Notes: generated from the letters alone by a model not told the origin. A stretch of DNA of 64,000 bases from Alphaproteobacteria bacterium (GCA_022449545.1 JAKUPN010000001.1:248001-312000); one strand, 5' to 3'. Shown: positions 17,301 to 27,480, numbered from the stretch's first letter. Numbers and translations are program-made.

Positions 17301-18365
17301 ATGAACGAAACAAACCGCAAATTCATAGGCAAACCTATATCTCCTTTAACGGAAAGAAGGCTTTCAAATTTCTGTGCTAACAAACGGGGTTATTGGTCAC
17401 TTTGGATATTTATTGTTTTATTTATTTTCACTCTTTTTGCTGAGTTTATTTCCAATGACAAGCCGCTTCTGATCAGCTTCGAAGAAAATTTTTACTACCC
17501 AATTTTCCAGAGCTATCCGGAAACTGTTTTCGGGGGCGATTTCGAGACAGAAACTAACTATACAGACCCTTATGTCATAGAGCTTATAGAAGAGAAGGGC
17601 TGGATCATTTGGCCCCTAATACCATATAGCTACGATACTGCGGTAATAAATTTGCAAAGCCCTGCACCATCACCACCGACTACACAAAACTGGTTAGGCA
17701 CCGATGATCAAGCCCGTGACGTAACAGCTCGCTTGATATATGGCTTTAGAATCTCTGTACTTTTTGGTTTCACACTAACCATTCTTTCTAGCATCATTGG
17801 TGTTATCTCAGGAGCAGTCCAGGGGTATTTTGGCGGTTGGATTGATTTGTTGTTTCAAAGGTTTATTGAAATATGGTCTTCTTTACCCACATTGTTTCTA
17901 CTAATTATCTTAGCTTCTGTAGTCGAGCCTACATTTTGGTTACTTTTAGGTCTTATGCTTTTATTTAGCTGGATGTCTTTAGTAGGAGTCGTTCGTGCTG
18001 AGTTTCTGCGGGCACGAAACTTCGATTACGTAAGAGCTGCTCGCGCTCTAGGTATGCCAAACTGGCAGATAATGTTTTATCATGTGCTCCCTAACGCAAT
18101 GGTTGCAACACTAACCTTCCTTCCATTTATCACTGCAGGATCAATAACCGTATTGACTTCGTTAGACTTTCTTGGCTTTGGGCTGCCTCCTGGTTCACCT
18201 TCACTGGGAGAAATGCTGAAACAAGGAAAAGAAAATATTCAGGCGCCTTGGTTAGGGTTTACTGCATTCTTATCAATAGCCATCATGCTTAGCTTAATGA
18301 TTTTCATAGGAGAAGCTATTCGTGATGCCTACGATCCACGCAAACAAATAACTGAGGGATTATAG
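17301..18365 (+). CDS. yejE: Peptide ABC transporter permease (YejE-like)
   Basis: A 354-residue second permease of the Yej importer. It has an N-terminal membrane helix, a periplasmic loop with NWLGTDDQARDVTARLIYGFR (the DppC-type GTDxxGRD region) and a C-terminal permease domain with the coupling motif YVRAARALGMPNWQIMFYHVLPN. The frame opens earlier at 17268 and 17286, inside yejB, but ATG 17301 has TGAGGAGAT directly before it and starts seven bases after the yejB stop. Coupled expression with yejB and yejF is likely. Confidence 0.91.
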   Translation: MNETNRKFIGKPISPLTERRLSNFCANKRGYWSLWIFIVLFIFTLFAEFISNDKPLLISFEENFYYPIFQSYPETVFGGDFETETNYTDPYVIELIEEKGWIIWPLIPYSYDTAVINLQSPAPSPPTTQNWLGTDDQARDVTARLIYGFRISVLFGFTLTILSSIIGVISGAVQGYFGGWIDLLFQRFIEIWSSLPTLFLLIILASVVEPTFWLLLGLMLLFSWMSLVGVVRAEFLRARNFDYVRAARALGMPNWQIMFYHVLPNAMVATLTFLPFITAGSITVLTSLDFLGFGLPPGSPSLGEMLKQGKENIQAPWLGFTAFLSIAIMLSLMIFIGEAIRDAYDPRKQITEGL

Positions 18366-18368
18366 ACT

Positions 18369-19991
18369 ATGGATAATCCCTTATTATTAGTGAAAGACCT
18401 ATCAGTTGATTTTATGGTTTCCGGGAAAAAAATTGAAGCAGTAAGTAATGTAAACTTTCAAATTAAAAAAGGTGAAACAGTTGCCCTTGTAGGCGAATCT
18501 GGCTCCGGAAAATCTGTCACCGCTCTGTCCATAATGCAATTGCTACCCTATCCTGCAGCGCGCCACCCAAATGGGTCGGTTGTATTCAACAAGAAAGAAA
18601 TAATTGGTTCATCTCAAGATATGATGAAAAATATTCGAGGAAATGAAATCTCAATTATATTCCAGGAACCAATGACATCACTAAATCCTCTCCACACTAT
18701 AGAAAAACAAATTGGTGAGGTACTCTTTATTCATAGAGGGCTAACGAGAGACAACGCTTTTTCTAGAACATTAGAATTGCTTGAGTTGGTAGGTTTAGTT
18801 GATGCCAAAAGACGTTTGAACGCCTACCCACACGAGCTTTCCGGAGGGGAACGCCAAAGGGTGATGATCGCAATGGCCCTAGCTAACGAGCCTAAGTTAC
18901 TTATTGCGGATGAACCCACAACAGCTCTAGATGTTACCATACAAGCACAAATACTAGAACTATTACTCTACCTCCAGAATAAGTTCGATATGTCAATGCT
19001 TTTCATAACACATGATCTAGGCATCGTAAGAAAGATGGCACAAAAAGTATGCGTTATGCATGAAGGGAAGATCGTAGAAAGTGGACCTATAAGCGACATA
19101 TTCGATAATCCTACCCATGGTTACACCAAACATTTGCTATCTTCTGAACCTTCTGGCCAAGCATTAAAACCTAAATGTGGGGCAAAGAAAGTTATTCAAG
19201 CCAGAAATATAAAAGTATGGTTTCCTATCAAAGAAGGACTTCTTAAGCGAACAAAGGATTATCTCAAAGCTGTTGATAATATTTCTGTTGAGGTCCATGA
19301 AGGTCAAACTGTTGGCGTAGTTGGTGAGTCAGGCTCAGGAAAAACCACACTTGGGCTAGCCTTGCTTAGGCTAACAAAATCCGAGGGAACTATCGAGTTC
19401 AACAAACAAAAAATAAGTGAAACTCGTACAAATAAATTACGTCCACTTAGACGTGAAATGCAAATTGTATTTCAAGACCCATTTGGCAGCCTAAGTCCAA
19501 GAATGTCCGTGTCACAAATAATTGAAGAAGGATTGAATATCCATAAAATTGCTAATAGTTCTAATGAAAGAACCAATCTGATTATAAGGGCGATGGAAGA
19601 GGTGGGCCTAGACCCTGATAGTCGTTATCGATTTCCTCATGAGTTTTCTGGAGGGCAGCGCCAACGCATTGCTATCGCGCGTGCAATCGTCTTAAAACCA
19701 AAATTTATAGTACTTGATGAACCCACTTCAGCTCTTGATCGTTCGGTGCAGGCACAGATTATAGATCTACTTCGAAACCTTCAGATAAAACATGGTCTCG
19801 GATACTTATTCATCAGTCATGATTTAAAAGTTATTAGGGCAATATCTGACCGTGTAATAGTTATGCGTCATGGTAAAATTATAGAAAATAACACCTCATC
19901 AAAGATCTTTGAAAACCCAGAAAATTCCTATACAAAATCCCTGTTAGCAGCTGCATTCGACATAGAAGTGATTAAAGAAAATAAAGTTTAA
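18369..19991 (+). CDS. yejF: Peptide ABC transporter fused ATPase (YejF-like)
   Basis: A 540-residue protein with two nucleotide-binding domains in tandem. The first has [10 protein letters not shown], signature LSGGERQRV and Walker [13 protein letters not shown]; the second has [19 protein letters not shown] and [12 protein letters not shown]. Each is followed by the switch His (THDLG, SHDLK). One fused ATPase is the YejF arrangement, unlike the separate DppD/DppF pair. It begins three bases after yejE and completes an operon encoding a whole importer. Confidence 0.94.
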   Translation: MDNPLLLVKDLSVDFMVSGKKIEAVSNVNFQIKKGETVALVGESGSGKSVTALSIMQLLPYPAARHPNGSVVFNKKEIIGSSQDMMKNIRGNEISIIFQEPMTSLNPLHTIEKQIGEVLFIHRGLTRDNAFSRTLELLELVGLVDAKRRLNAYPHELSGGERQRVMIAMALANEPKLLIADEPTTALDVTIQAQILELLLYLQNKFDMSMLFITHDLGIVRKMAQKVCVMHEGKIVESGPISDIFDNPTHGYTKHLLSSEPSGQALKPKCGAKKVIQARNIKVWFPIKEGLLKRTKDYLKAVDNISVEVHEGQTVGVVGESGSGKTTLGLALLRLTKSEGTIEFNKQKISETRTNKLRPLRREMQIVFQDPFGSLSPRMSVSQIIEEGLNIHKIANSSNERTNLIIRAMEEVGLDPDSRYRFPHEFSGGQRQRIAIARAIVLKPKFIVLDEPTSALDRSVQAQIIDLLRNLQIKHGLGYLFISHDLKVIRAISDRVIVMRHGKIIENNTSSKIFENPENSYTKSLLAAAFDIEVIKENKV

Positions 19992-20010
19992 TGATAAAAA
20001 GATTCTTGTT

Positions 20011-20946
20011 ATGACTTTACTGATCCTAGCACCTAATGCTCGTCCAAAAATTTGGGCTAGAGAGATAAAACTTTTAGACCCAAATTTGGATGTAAGGATT
20101 TGGCCAAATGTAGATCATTTAGATGATATTACCTACGCACTTGTATGGGATGCGCCTAAAGGGATCCTTTCATCCCTACCAAACTTACGAATAATTTTTT
20201 CTATGGGCGCCGGTGTTGATCATTTTTTTTTAGATTCTACTTTGCCGGAAAACGTGACTATCTGTCGTGTCGTCGACTCACTTCTAACCGATGCCATGTG
20301 TGAATATGTTATTCTGCATACACTTAGGTATCATAGAAATCAGCCAGAGCTCGAGAAACAGCAAAAAAGTCATACATGGAATGATCTATCAGATAAACAA
20401 ATTCATGCAAAAGATCAGACAATAGGGTTTCTAGGAATGGGTGAGCTCGGAAAAGCTTGCGCTACAATACTTGCAGAAATGAAATTCAGTGTATACGGCT
20501 GGAGTCGCTCTCCAAAAAATATATCTGGCGTGTCATGTTTTCATGGGACAGAAGGACTTAAAACGGTTCTTCAAAAGTCAAAAATATTAATTTGTTTGTT
20601 ACCACTAACAAAGGAGACCAAGGGTATTTTAAATGCTTGTCTATTTTCCAAACTTCCCAAGGGAGCTTATCTTATTAATGCCGGACGCGGACAACACCTT
20701 GTTGAAGAAGATCTTTTGAGTGCGCTTGATATTGGTCAACTATCATATGCTACATTAGATGTATTTAATGAAGAGCCCTTGCCAGTTGAACATCCCTTTT
20801 GGGAGCACCCACAAATCACAATAACGCCACACAACGCTTCAATCACCGACCCAAAAAGTGTGTCTAAACAAATTTATGAAAATATTCGCAGGGAAGCGCA
20901 AAAAATACCCTTATTAAATACTGTCAATCGTAGATTAGAATATTAG
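20011..20946 (+). CDS. Glyoxylate/hydroxypyruvate reductase A-like dehydrogenase
   Basis: A 311-residue D-isomer-specific 2-hydroxyacid dehydrogenase of the GhrA subgroup. The NAD(P)-binding motif is GFLGMGELGKACA at about residue 146. Catalytic residues are Arg in NAGRGQHLVEEDLL, Glu in DVFNEEPLP and His in TPHNAS. It probably reduces glyoxylate or hydroxypyruvate; the true substrate cannot be read. It starts 19 bases after yejF, so it may be transcribed with the importer, and ends 10 bases from a convergent glutathione-transferase gene. Confidence 0.85.
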   Translation: MTLLILAPNARPKIWAREIKLLDPNLDVRIWPNVDHLDDITYALVWDAPKGILSSLPNLRIIFSMGAGVDHFFLDSTLPENVTICRVVDSLLTDAMCEYVILHTLRYHRNQPELEKQQKSHTWNDLSDKQIHAKDQTIGFLGMGELGKACATILAEMKFSVYGWSRSPKNISGVSCFHGTEGLKTVLQKSKILICLLPLTKETKGILNACLFSKLPKGAYLINAGRGQHLVEEDLLSALDIGQLSYATLDVFNEEPLPVEHPFWEHPQITITPHNASITDPKSVSKQIYENIRREAQKIPLLNTVNRRLEY

Positions 20947-20956
20947 AGTTATAGAA

Positions 20957-21577
20957 TTAGGCCATCTCTATAAGCACCCATTTCTTAACTGAGGGCCTAT
21001 CTGCGAGTCTTTCATACCAATTCCACAGATTAGATAATTCGGGTCGCTCAATATCTAAATTAAAAAAACGATGTGTTATTGGCCCAAGCGGTATATCGGC
21101 TAACGAGAATTTCTCACCTGCAACAAATTTGGTTTTCCCAAGCTGATCATCTAGAATCTTCATTCCATTGATCCAGGCTAATCTGGAGGTTTCAATTTTT
21201 TCTTCATCCCGATCTTCTGGTAAAGTTCTAACAATTCCAACCATCACCGTGCCCTGATGGGCCGCTAAAACTGACAACTCCCAATCCATCCAACGTTCAA
21301 CCAAATTCCTAGCTCGTAAATCTGGAGGATAAAGCTCGCTTTTATATTTACGTGCAATGTAGCGAAGAGCGCTATTTGATTCCCACATTACAAAGCCATC
21401 ATCAATGATAGTCGGAACCTTCCCATTAGGGTTCATTAAGAGGTACTCTTTCGTATCGTTACGACCAAAAGCACCGCCAATTTCGTTATCATGTTCATAC
21501 TCTATGCCCTCTTCCTCACATAGCCAGAGTACTTTTTGAACATTAGCTGATGTTGCACGACCTAGTATTTTAAGCAA
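20957..21577 (-). CDS. Glutathione S-transferase family protein
   Basis: A 206-residue protein with an N-terminal thioredoxin-like domain (LGRATSANVQKVLWLCEE; NPNGKVPTIID with the cis-Pro; ESNSALRYIARKY for the glutathione gamma-glutamyl contact) and a helical C-terminal domain (FSLADIPLGP). The catalytic position near SANVQK suggests a Ser-type enzyme. The frame stays open to an ATG at 21625, but that codon lies inside the terminator hairpin of the upstream gene. TTG 21577, with a GGA 12 bases upstream, gives the normal family N-terminus. Substrate unknown. Confidence 0.83.
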   Translation of the reverse strand: MLKILGRATSANVQKVLWLCEEEGIEYEHDNEIGGAFGRNDTKEYLLMNPNGKVPTIIDDGFVMWESNSALRYIARKYKSELYPPDLRARNLVERWMDWELSVLAAHQGTVMVGIVRTLPEDRDEEKIETSRLAWINGMKILDDQLGKTKFVAGEKFSLADIPLGPITHRFFNLDIERPELSNLWNWYERLADRPSVKKWVLIEMA

Positions 21578-21590
21578 GATAGTTTTCCAA

Positions 21591-21623
21591 TTAAAAAAAA
21601 TGGAGCCGTAGATTAACGGCTCC
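21591..21623 (-). terminator. Rho-independent terminator of the upstream flavin monooxygenase gene
   Basis: Read on the minus strand, GGAGCCGTTAATCTACGGCTCC (two 8-base arms, 21602-21623) is followed by a run of T residues (21593-21600 are A on the plus strand). It lies 32 bases after the stop of the minus-strand gene ending at 21655 and is the clearest intrinsic terminator in the window. Confidence 0.88.
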
Positions 21624-21654
21624 ATGTGACATTATAAATCGTAACTTTTCTTAT

Positions 21655-22965
21655 TTACTCTGCCGCTTCAGCCATATCATGACCCGTACGAGTTGTAATC
21701 TCATCTAGAGCAGGTTTAACCACCTCATTAAATTCAGTCATATTTTGGATAACCTTATCCTTAGGCATCTGCGCATAATGATATATTAATGTAATGTACT
21801 CAGCAGGCATTTGTTCCCACTGAGCGACTAGCTGATCACGCACTGATTCAGCCGTTCCAATCGCATAAAGCCCAGAAGATAACATCGACCCTATAACATC
21901 ATCTTCGTCAAGTTTTCTTCGACCCATAGCTGCATAAAAGTTTTTCCAGATATCATAATCATGAGCCATTACAGCATCCATAGCTGCATCTTCGCTTTCG
22001 GCAATCTGCAACCAACGTACTATATTTTGATTTTGCCCAGGCAGCCAATTAAAACCTGCTTTGGCAGCTGTTTCGGCATATTGAACACCGAGAGGCGCCG
22101 CCGTACTTATATCAGTGAAGTAAGTCGGAATGAAACCCATTCTAGCATTATAATCAATAGTTTCCGGACTCCCACTTCCTGAAACAAATACCGGAGGATG
22201 TGGATCCTGATACGGAGCAGGACACACAGATATATTAACTACATTATTGTTTTCATCAACCTCGTCTAAAGCGCCCAATCTCTGAGTGACGCCAACTTGA
22301 GCTAACTGCCAATCATCAACACCTGTGTCACCTGGATAAGGTATTTGCCAAGCATTCCCTTTATGACTCATCGAGTCTTGGGTCCAGGCCTTCAAAACAA
22401 TTTCGATATTCTCTTCGAAAACATCACGATTATGCTGGTCGTTCTTTACGTCTTTATCAGATATCGAAAAACCACTCTGAGCAAACCCTGCTCCAACAGC
22501 TGTCTGATTATTCTTAGCGGCAGTAGGTGACTTAGTAGATGTGGTCCCATAATGCTGCCCAAACACATTAGTCCATCGGCTCTGATAGCCTCTAGCAAAA
22601 CCAACAAAGCTTCTTCCCTGTGTTAGATGATCTATAATTGCTGTCTCTTCAGCAACTCTGAGAGGATTCTGAATACTCATAACATACCCGAGCTGTCCGA
22701 CACGAACGTTCTTAGTAATAGCCGCCCAGTAAGCATCCATAATGGCTGGAGCTGGCCCAACTTCATATCCCTCAGACCAGAAGTGATGTTCAATAGTCGC
22801 TACACCCCAAAAGTTTTGATTATCAGCAGCTTTAATTACCTCATGCCACCCCTGAACCGTCTCCTGGTATCGATCCTTATTCCGACCTATAGGACGAAGT
22901 TTGGCGCGCTCTTCCTCACTTTCAGCGTAGATCACTGGGTAGGTCTGTAAAATCGGTTTAACCAT
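21655..22965 (-). CDS. Luciferase-like (LLM) flavin-dependent monooxygenase, paralog 1
   Basis: A 436-residue member of the bacterial luciferase superfamily, which uses reduced flavin and oxygen (or F420 in other branches). Segments include ATIEHHFWSEGYEVGPAP near residue 57, RVAEETAIIDHLTQGR and VGFARGYQSRWTNVFGQ. Both the EHH and ARGYQSRW stretches recur almost unchanged in a second gene at 27568-28803, so the two are paralogs. This copy has an extra insert of about 20 residues after the FGQ segment. Luciferase-fold enzymes need a separate flavin reductase; none is adjacent. Substrate unknown. Confidence 0.85.
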   Translation of the reverse strand: MVKPILQTYPVIYAESEEERAKLRPIGRNKDRYQETVQGWHEVIKAADNQNFWGVATIEHHFWSEGYEVGPAPAIMDAYWAAITKNVRVGQLGYVMSIQNPLRVAEETAIIDHLTQGRSFVGFARGYQSRWTNVFGQHYGTTSTKSPTAAKNNQTAVGAGFAQSGFSISDKDVKNDQHNRDVFEENIEIVLKAWTQDSMSHKGNAWQIPYPGDTGVDDWQLAQVGVTQRLGALDEVDENNNVVNISVCPAPYQDPHPPVFVSGSGSPETIDYNARMGFIPTYFTDISTAAPLGVQYAETAAKAGFNWLPGQNQNIVRWLQIAESEDAAMDAVMAHDYDIWKNFYAAMGRRKLDEDDVIGSMLSSGLYAIGTAESVRDQLVAQWEQMPAEYITLIYHYAQMPKDKVIQNMTEFNEVVKPALDEITTRTGHDMAEAAE

Positions 22966-23001
22966 AGAATGCTCCCTATCGACTCAATTAAAAGTTGTAG
23001 T

Positions 23002-23007
23002 ATTATA
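23002..23007 (-). promoter_or_regulatory. Candidate -10 box for the paralog-1 monooxygenase gene
   Basis: A perfect TATAAT on the minus strand lies 37 bases upstream of the ATG at 22965. No convincing -35 box sits 16-18 bases further upstream, so this is a candidate only. Confidence 0.4.
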
Positions 23008-23115
23008 AACACTATTGCTAAAGGATCTGTTAGTAAATTTCAAATTATGTTTTTCGATAATCTTAATAGGTTATTACTATAGCCAATATTATAAGCCAAA
23101 GGCAAACTTTCCCAA

Positions 23116-24504
23116 CTAAATTCCAAATCGATCACAAATTAAAGAATAAATGCACCTCATAGCCTGTGCATCGCCTCCCTCGGGTCTACCAGGTTTGGTA
23201 CTCGTATTCCAAGCCATAATATCAAAATGAGCCCAGGGTATATCATCATCGACAAATTCCTTGAGAAATAAAGCCGCTGTAATACCTCCTCCAAATGGCC
23301 CCTCACTTGCACTACACAAATCTGCTACCTTGCTATCCAACATTCTCCTATACGGCTGATAAAGAGGCAGACGCCAAACTGGATCAGAGGTGACGTCAGA
23401 GTGTTTTTCTATATCTTTCGCTAATTGATCATTATTGCTATATAAAGCAGCAATTTCCACCCCAACAGCTACACGCGATGCTCCTGTTAAAGTAGCGTAA
23501 TCAATTAATAAATCTGGTTTTTCACGAGAAGCCTCTGAGAGACAGTCACCTAATACCAACCGCCCTTCTGCATCAGTATTAGTATTTTCAACTGTAATCC
23601 CCTTGCGAGTAGACAGAACATCTAAGGGCCTATAGGAATTCCCTGCTACTGCGTTCTCCACAGCCCCTATCAAGACACGCAAACGTATTGGCAAATTTGC
23701 AGACATGATCATAGCCCCCAAACCCAATACATGAGCAGCACCTCCCATGTCTTTTTTCATGCGCTGCATACCTGCAGCCGATTTAATATCTAAACCACCA
23801 GTATCAAAACAAACACCTTTGCCCACAAGGGTTACTCTTGGTCCAACTTTCCCCCAACGTATATCGATTAGTCTTGGTTTATCATCTGACGCACGTCCAA
23901 CAGTATGAATCATTGGATAATTTTCTTTCAAAAGAGATTCGCCAACAATTACCCGGGTACTAGCTCCGTAATTCCTCCCCATTGAACGAGCAAATAAAGC
24001 TAACTCGGAAGGCCCCATATCTTCGGCAGGAGTGTTTATTAAGTCCCGCACAAGTTTTACAGCATCAAGCGTGGCGAGAATCTGTTTTTTATCACTTCTC
24101 TTAGGCCAAATTAGTTTTGGTCTATTTAGACGGGCTTTTCGATACCTAGTAAACTCATAACTGGCCATCCCCCACCCCAAGGCAATATCGTTTGAAGTAT
24201 CCTTATCTACTGGGCTCTCAACATGGAAGCTTTCACTAGGCAAATTACTCGCTAGTAGGCTCCACGACCAAACTTCGCTATCATTTCCGTCAATAAAAAC
24301 GACCCTTTGAATACCGCCATCAGAATCAGGTAATAAGGAAAAAGAATTTATCTTCCCTTTAAAGCCGCTTTCTGAGAGCCATTTACGATGAAAGGGTGTT
24401 ATTTTTTTTAGCCAATCTGATAGTTTTTCTTCTGAAACTATGGTTATTGGTATCGTTTTTTTTCTTGATCGAAGAATGAGATTATGGGGCAATTTTTTCC
24501 TCAT
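23116..24504 (-). CDS. M17 leucyl aminopeptidase family protein
   Basis: A 462-residue cytosolic dizinc aminopeptidase. The N-terminal domain is variable; the catalytic domain has GKGVCFDTGGLDIK (metal Lys and Asp), MKKDMGGAA (Asp), and the family signature NTDAEGRLVLGDCL (Asp, Glu and catalytic Arg). It resembles the shorter alphaproteobacterial leucyl aminopeptidase branch. It probably removes N-terminal residues from peptides, including those brought in by peptide importers, but nothing links it directly to the Yej operon. Confidence 0.9.
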   Translation of the reverse strand: MRKKLPHNLILRSRKKTIPITIVSEEKLSDWLKKITPFHRKWLSESGFKGKINSFSLLPDSDGGIQRVVFIDGNDSEVWSWSLLASNLPSESFHVESPVDKDTSNDIALGWGMASYEFTRYRKARLNRPKLIWPKRSDKKQILATLDAVKLVRDLINTPAEDMGPSELALFARSMGRNYGASTRVIVGESLLKENYPMIHTVGRASDDKPRLIDIRWGKVGPRVTLVGKGVCFDTGGLDIKSAAGMQRMKKDMGGAAHVLGLGAMIMSANLPIRLRVLIGAVENAVAGNSYRPLDVLSTRKGITVENTNTDAEGRLVLGDCLSEASREKPDLLIDYATLTGASRVAVGVEIAALYSNNDQLAKDIEKHSDVTSDPVWRLPLYQPYRRMLDSKVADLCSASEGPFGGGITAALFLKEFVDDDIPWAHFDIMAWNTSTKPGRPEGGDAQAMRCIYSLICDRFGI

Positions 24505-24743
24505 TACTTATTTATTAAAAATCATCTTTTTCGATGGTCCTAAGAAGATTTTTATGAGCTAACTATTGTAAAGTGACATCACACCTAGAATTATATGTAA
24601 AGTGCTATTAAGCTAATTGTACGCAACTTTGTAAAAAGATTCTATAATGTTCGATTGACCACAGCCATAGCAACTCATAGGCTGCTGATCCAAAGATGCA
24701 AAGTATCGAATTTAAAACACATTATTTTAGGAGGTTTTTTCCA

Positions 24744-25382
24744 ATGATTGACTTTTATACCTGGTTTACTCCAAATGGCCGAAAAGTGGCTCTTATGCTG
24801 GAAGAAACTGGATTGGAGTATAAAACAATTTCAATTAATATAGGAAAAGACGAACAATTTAATACAGATTTTCTTAAAATTAGTCCTAATAATAAAATCC
24901 CAGCCATTGTCGATCATGAAAACAGTAGTTATCCCCTGTTTGAAACCGGGGCCATACTTCTTTATTTAGCCGAAAAAACCGGGCAGTTTTTAAATACAAC
25001 TGACCGTGACTCATATTGGCGGACTATGGAATGGTTAATGTGGCAGATGGGAGGGCTAGGCCCCATGCTGGGTCAAGTTCATCATTTTACACACTATAAT
25101 CCCGGCAAAGCCCAGTATGCTCAAGATCGATACGAAAAAGAAGCAAGAAGGCTTTATGGAGTTTTGGATAAACGTCTCGATGGGCGAGAATTCATTGTAG
25201 ATGAATACTCAATTGCCGATATGGCTGTTTGGCCCTGGGCAGCACGACACAATTGGCAAGAAATTGATCTTAATGATTTTCCAAATGTTAGACGCTGGTA
25301 TATGTCTATTCTAGAACGCCCCGCAACTAAGCTCGCTTGGAATATTCCTGAGAATGATCAACCTCTTCCGGTACCCAAGTGA
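24744..25382 (+). CDS. Glutathione S-transferase family protein, YfcG/Ure2-like
   Basis: A 212-residue protein with the N-terminus MIDFYTWFTPNGRKVALMLEE, the Thr-Pro-Asn-Gly-Arg-Lys form of YfcG-type disulfide-bond oxidoreductases, then NNKIPAIVDHE and a helical domain with WQMGGLGPMLGQVHHF. YfcG-like proteins reduce small disulfides with glutathione. The frame is open to 24696, but ATG 24744 follows an AGGAGG ribosome site, which settles the start. It converges on the bactofilin gene with one base between stops. Confidence 0.88.
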   Translation: MIDFYTWFTPNGRKVALMLEETGLEYKTISINIGKDEQFNTDFLKISPNNKIPAIVDHENSSYPLFETGAILLYLAEKTGQFLNTTDRDSYWRTMEWLMWQMGGLGPMLGQVHHFTHYNPGKAQYAQDRYEKEARRLYGVLDKRLDGREFIVDEYSIADMAVWPWAARHNWQEIDLNDFPNVRRWYMSILERPATKLAWNIPENDQPLPVPK

Positions 25383-25383
25383 C

Positions 25384-25860
25384 TTATTTGCTGCCGACTT
25401 CTTCTTTTTGAATTCTGGTCTGAACAGTGGTATTCCCTTCTGCTATTTGCTTGATTTCTCCATGCAGGCCGCCACCGGTATCAACTTCTATTCTTCCGTA
25501 AGTTATTTTTCCTGAGGCTGAGCCAGTACTATGGATTCGCAGCAAACCAGTCACTGTTAAGTCACCTTCAACAGAGCCTTGAATGTCCGCTGTCTCAACA
25601 CGAGCATCGCCTTTAAAAACCCCTCGCTGAAGCACTTCCAGACTCTCGGCGTCAAGAGAAGCCTCAACATTACCCTCAACAACCAATATGGCACAATTGC
25701 TAATCTCACCCTTTAGTTCGATACCAGGCCCAACAGACATCCTATTTCCCTGCGAAATTGTCTGAGAGAGACTTTCGCCATCTCTGCGCAGCGGAGGTAT
25801 GTCGGGTAAGTGTCGAGCAGCAAGAGGTATAGTCCTTTTATCGCTGTCACTAGTGGACAT
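25384..25860 (-). CDS. Bactofilin family cytoskeletal protein
   Basis: A 158-residue bactofilin. A variable, proline- and charge-rich N-terminus of about 40 residues is followed by the right-handed beta-helix core (about 43-135): GPGIELKGEISNCAILVVEG, GVFKGDARVETADIQGSVEG and LRIHSTGSASGKITYGRIEVD. Bactofilins polymerise without nucleotide and localise cell-wall or stalk factors. Many alphaproteobacterial bactofilins sit next to an M23 peptidase gene; none is here. Its role in this organism is unknown. Confidence 0.92.
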   Translation of the reverse strand: MSTSDSDKRTIPLAARHLPDIPPLRRDGESLSQTISQGNRMSVGPGIELKGEISNCAILVVEGNVEASLDAESLEVLQRGVFKGDARVETADIQGSVEGDLTVTGLLRIHSTGSASGKITYGRIEVDTGGGLHGEIKQIAEGNTTVQTRIQKEEVGSK

Positions 25861-26075
25861 CTTACTATCAACTCCTATTTATCCGGCAATTTCGCCGTCT
25901 GTTAAATATATCTCTTAACTTAGGACAGTAAACAGGTCATAGGGTGTTTATCTAAAACTAAAATTCTATCTATTACCCTACTTAAAAGGAAAACAGTATA
26001 AGAAAGTTCCATTTGTCTATCTATTTTAGATCACTAAGTACAGAGAATAATATAAAATTCATTTTAAGATCTGCC

Positions 26076-27089
26076 TTAAAGACGATAAACTCGGGCTGCT
26101 GTGTCATGAAATAAAAGTGATTTTTCAGTCTCTGAATAATTTTTTGTGAGCCGTTTAAAAGAATTCCAAAGCACTGAATAGCTACAACTAAGTTTATCAA
26201 CAGGAAAATTTGATTCAAAGAGGCAGCGCTCAACCCCAAATTTTTCTATGATATATTCATACCAGGGGCGAGTTTTGGATAGCAGCTCTAGACTAGTTGG
26301 GGGCTTTGACCTCTTATGCCAATCAAAACCATTTATTTCCATATGCATCCCCCCCAATTTAGAAAATACATTAGGGTATGTCGCTAAATCTGCGATATCT
26401 GATTTCCAAGTCCTATAAACTTCTTCACCCTTATTTTTATAAGGACCAACACCTAATGGCCCCCCAAGGTGATTTAAAATTATAACTGTGTCTGGAAATA
26501 AGCGCGCCAACTCAACAAGCTCAGAAATCTGTGGATGATAAAGCCAAGCCTCGTAAGTTAGATTAAATTTTTTTAAATTTGAGAAACCCTCCCGATATAA
26601 ATCACTTTCCAATAAATTTGGCGGTCTTTTGCCTCTTATTACCGGCACGTCGTCGCTGGGATCCCATGGTACACTGTGACGAATTCCTTTAAATCGATCA
26701 CCTGCTACTAGGATGTGTTCTTCTAATACTTTTTTTACTCGATCGCCCAATAACAAATCAGCGTGTCCAATTATGCCAGAGGCTACCTTTACCGGATCAT
26801 GTTTAGTCAATGAGCTTTCGGAAACCAAACTATTAACAAACTCCGTCTCACCAACTGGACTTAATTCTCTTGGGCCGCTATTTCTATACATAGCCCCACA
26901 TTCAATAAATACAGTTGATACGATATTGTGACCGCAGTTTATATCTTCCATCAATTCGTCTAATAAATAACGAGATTCAGTTTGATCTGTACGAAAGCCC
27001 CATAGGTGATGATGGGAATCGCAAATAGGCTGCTTAGGATCGAGAGCATCTTCTTGGACCAGTGACAGCCAGTTATCATTTGTGCCCAT
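26076..27089 (-). CDS. Amidohydrolase family 2 protein (TIM-barrel metal hydrolase)
   Basis: A 337-residue amidohydrolase-2 protein. Its metal-site motifs are CDSHHHLWGF (HxH) near residue 25, IIGHADLL, ILNHLGGPLG (His) and FESNFPVDK (Asp). This form resembles lactonases such as 2-pyrone-4,6-dicarboxylate or fuconolactone hydrolases and many uncharacterised homologs in degradation clusters. It is downstream of the cupin gene and of flavin monooxygenase paralog 2 on the same strand, suggesting hydrolysis of an oxidised intermediate. The substrate is not deducible. Confidence 0.82.
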   Translation of the reverse strand: MGTNDNWLSLVQEDALDPKQPICDSHHHLWGFRTDQTESRYLLDELMEDINCGHNIVSTVFIECGAMYRNSGPRELSPVGETEFVNSLVSESSLTKHDPVKVASGIIGHADLLLGDRVKKVLEEHILVAGDRFKGIRHSVPWDPSDDVPVIRGKRPPNLLESDLYREGFSNLKKFNLTYEAWLYHPQISELVELARLFPDTVIILNHLGGPLGVGPYKNKGEEVYRTWKSDIADLATYPNVFSKLGGMHMEINGFDWHKRSKPPTSLELLSKTRPWYEYIIEKFGVERCLFESNFPVDKLSCSYSVLWNSFKRLTKNYSETEKSLLFHDTAARVYRL

Positions 27090-27147
27090 TTAGTTTGCCG
27101 CTAACTCAATGTTTCCAACAAGTTCGTTTTTTGCCATAAGATCTGTT

Positions 27148-27480
27148 TTATTTATACTCGATCTCCAAAGCGATAATGTCTTCCTCCCCAACATTGATCG
27201 CATTATGTTCAAATCCCTGACCAACGTCATAAAAGTTAGCCTTTCCTGATTCTGATTTGATAAAGCCCTTAGTCCCATCTGCATCCTCGTGAATTAATTC
27301 ACCTGCCTGTATGTGAAACGCAGCATAATTTTTTTCATGTCGATGCCAACCTGTACCCTCACCAGGTTTTATGTGATGAAAGGTAATACATGTGGTTTCG
27401 TTATCGAGGATCACTTCATAGTGACTTTGTTTAGCATTTGTCTGATTTTTCTCAGTAAGCGATAAATTTTTATTAGACAT
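27148..27480 (-). CDS. Small single-domain cupin protein
   Basis: A 110-residue single cupin barrel. Motif 1 is GTGWHRHEKNYAAFHIQAGEL, with a metal-binding HRHxK pattern where classic cupins have HxHxxxxE, and motif 2 is NFYDVGQGFEHNAINVG with the second His. It may bind a metal and act as an isomerase, dioxygenase or binding protein. It lies between flavin monooxygenase paralog 2 and the amidohydrolase, all on the minus strand with gaps of 87 and 58 bases, and is probably co-transcribed. Confidence 0.78.
   Translation of the reverse strand: MSNKNLSLTEKNQTNAKQSHYEVILDNETTCITFHHIKPGEGTGWHRHEKNYAAFHIQAGELIHEDADGTKGFIKSESGKANFYDVGQGFEHNAINVGEEDIIALEIEYK

Noticed and set aside
21578-21625. ATG at 21625 as start of the minus-strand glutathione transferase
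   Set aside because: The codon is inside the terminator hairpin of the upstream gene and adds a stretch unlike the family N-terminus.
27090-27284. A minus-strand frame between the amidohydrolase and the cupin
   Set aside because: It overlaps the cupin coding region in another frame and has no family features.
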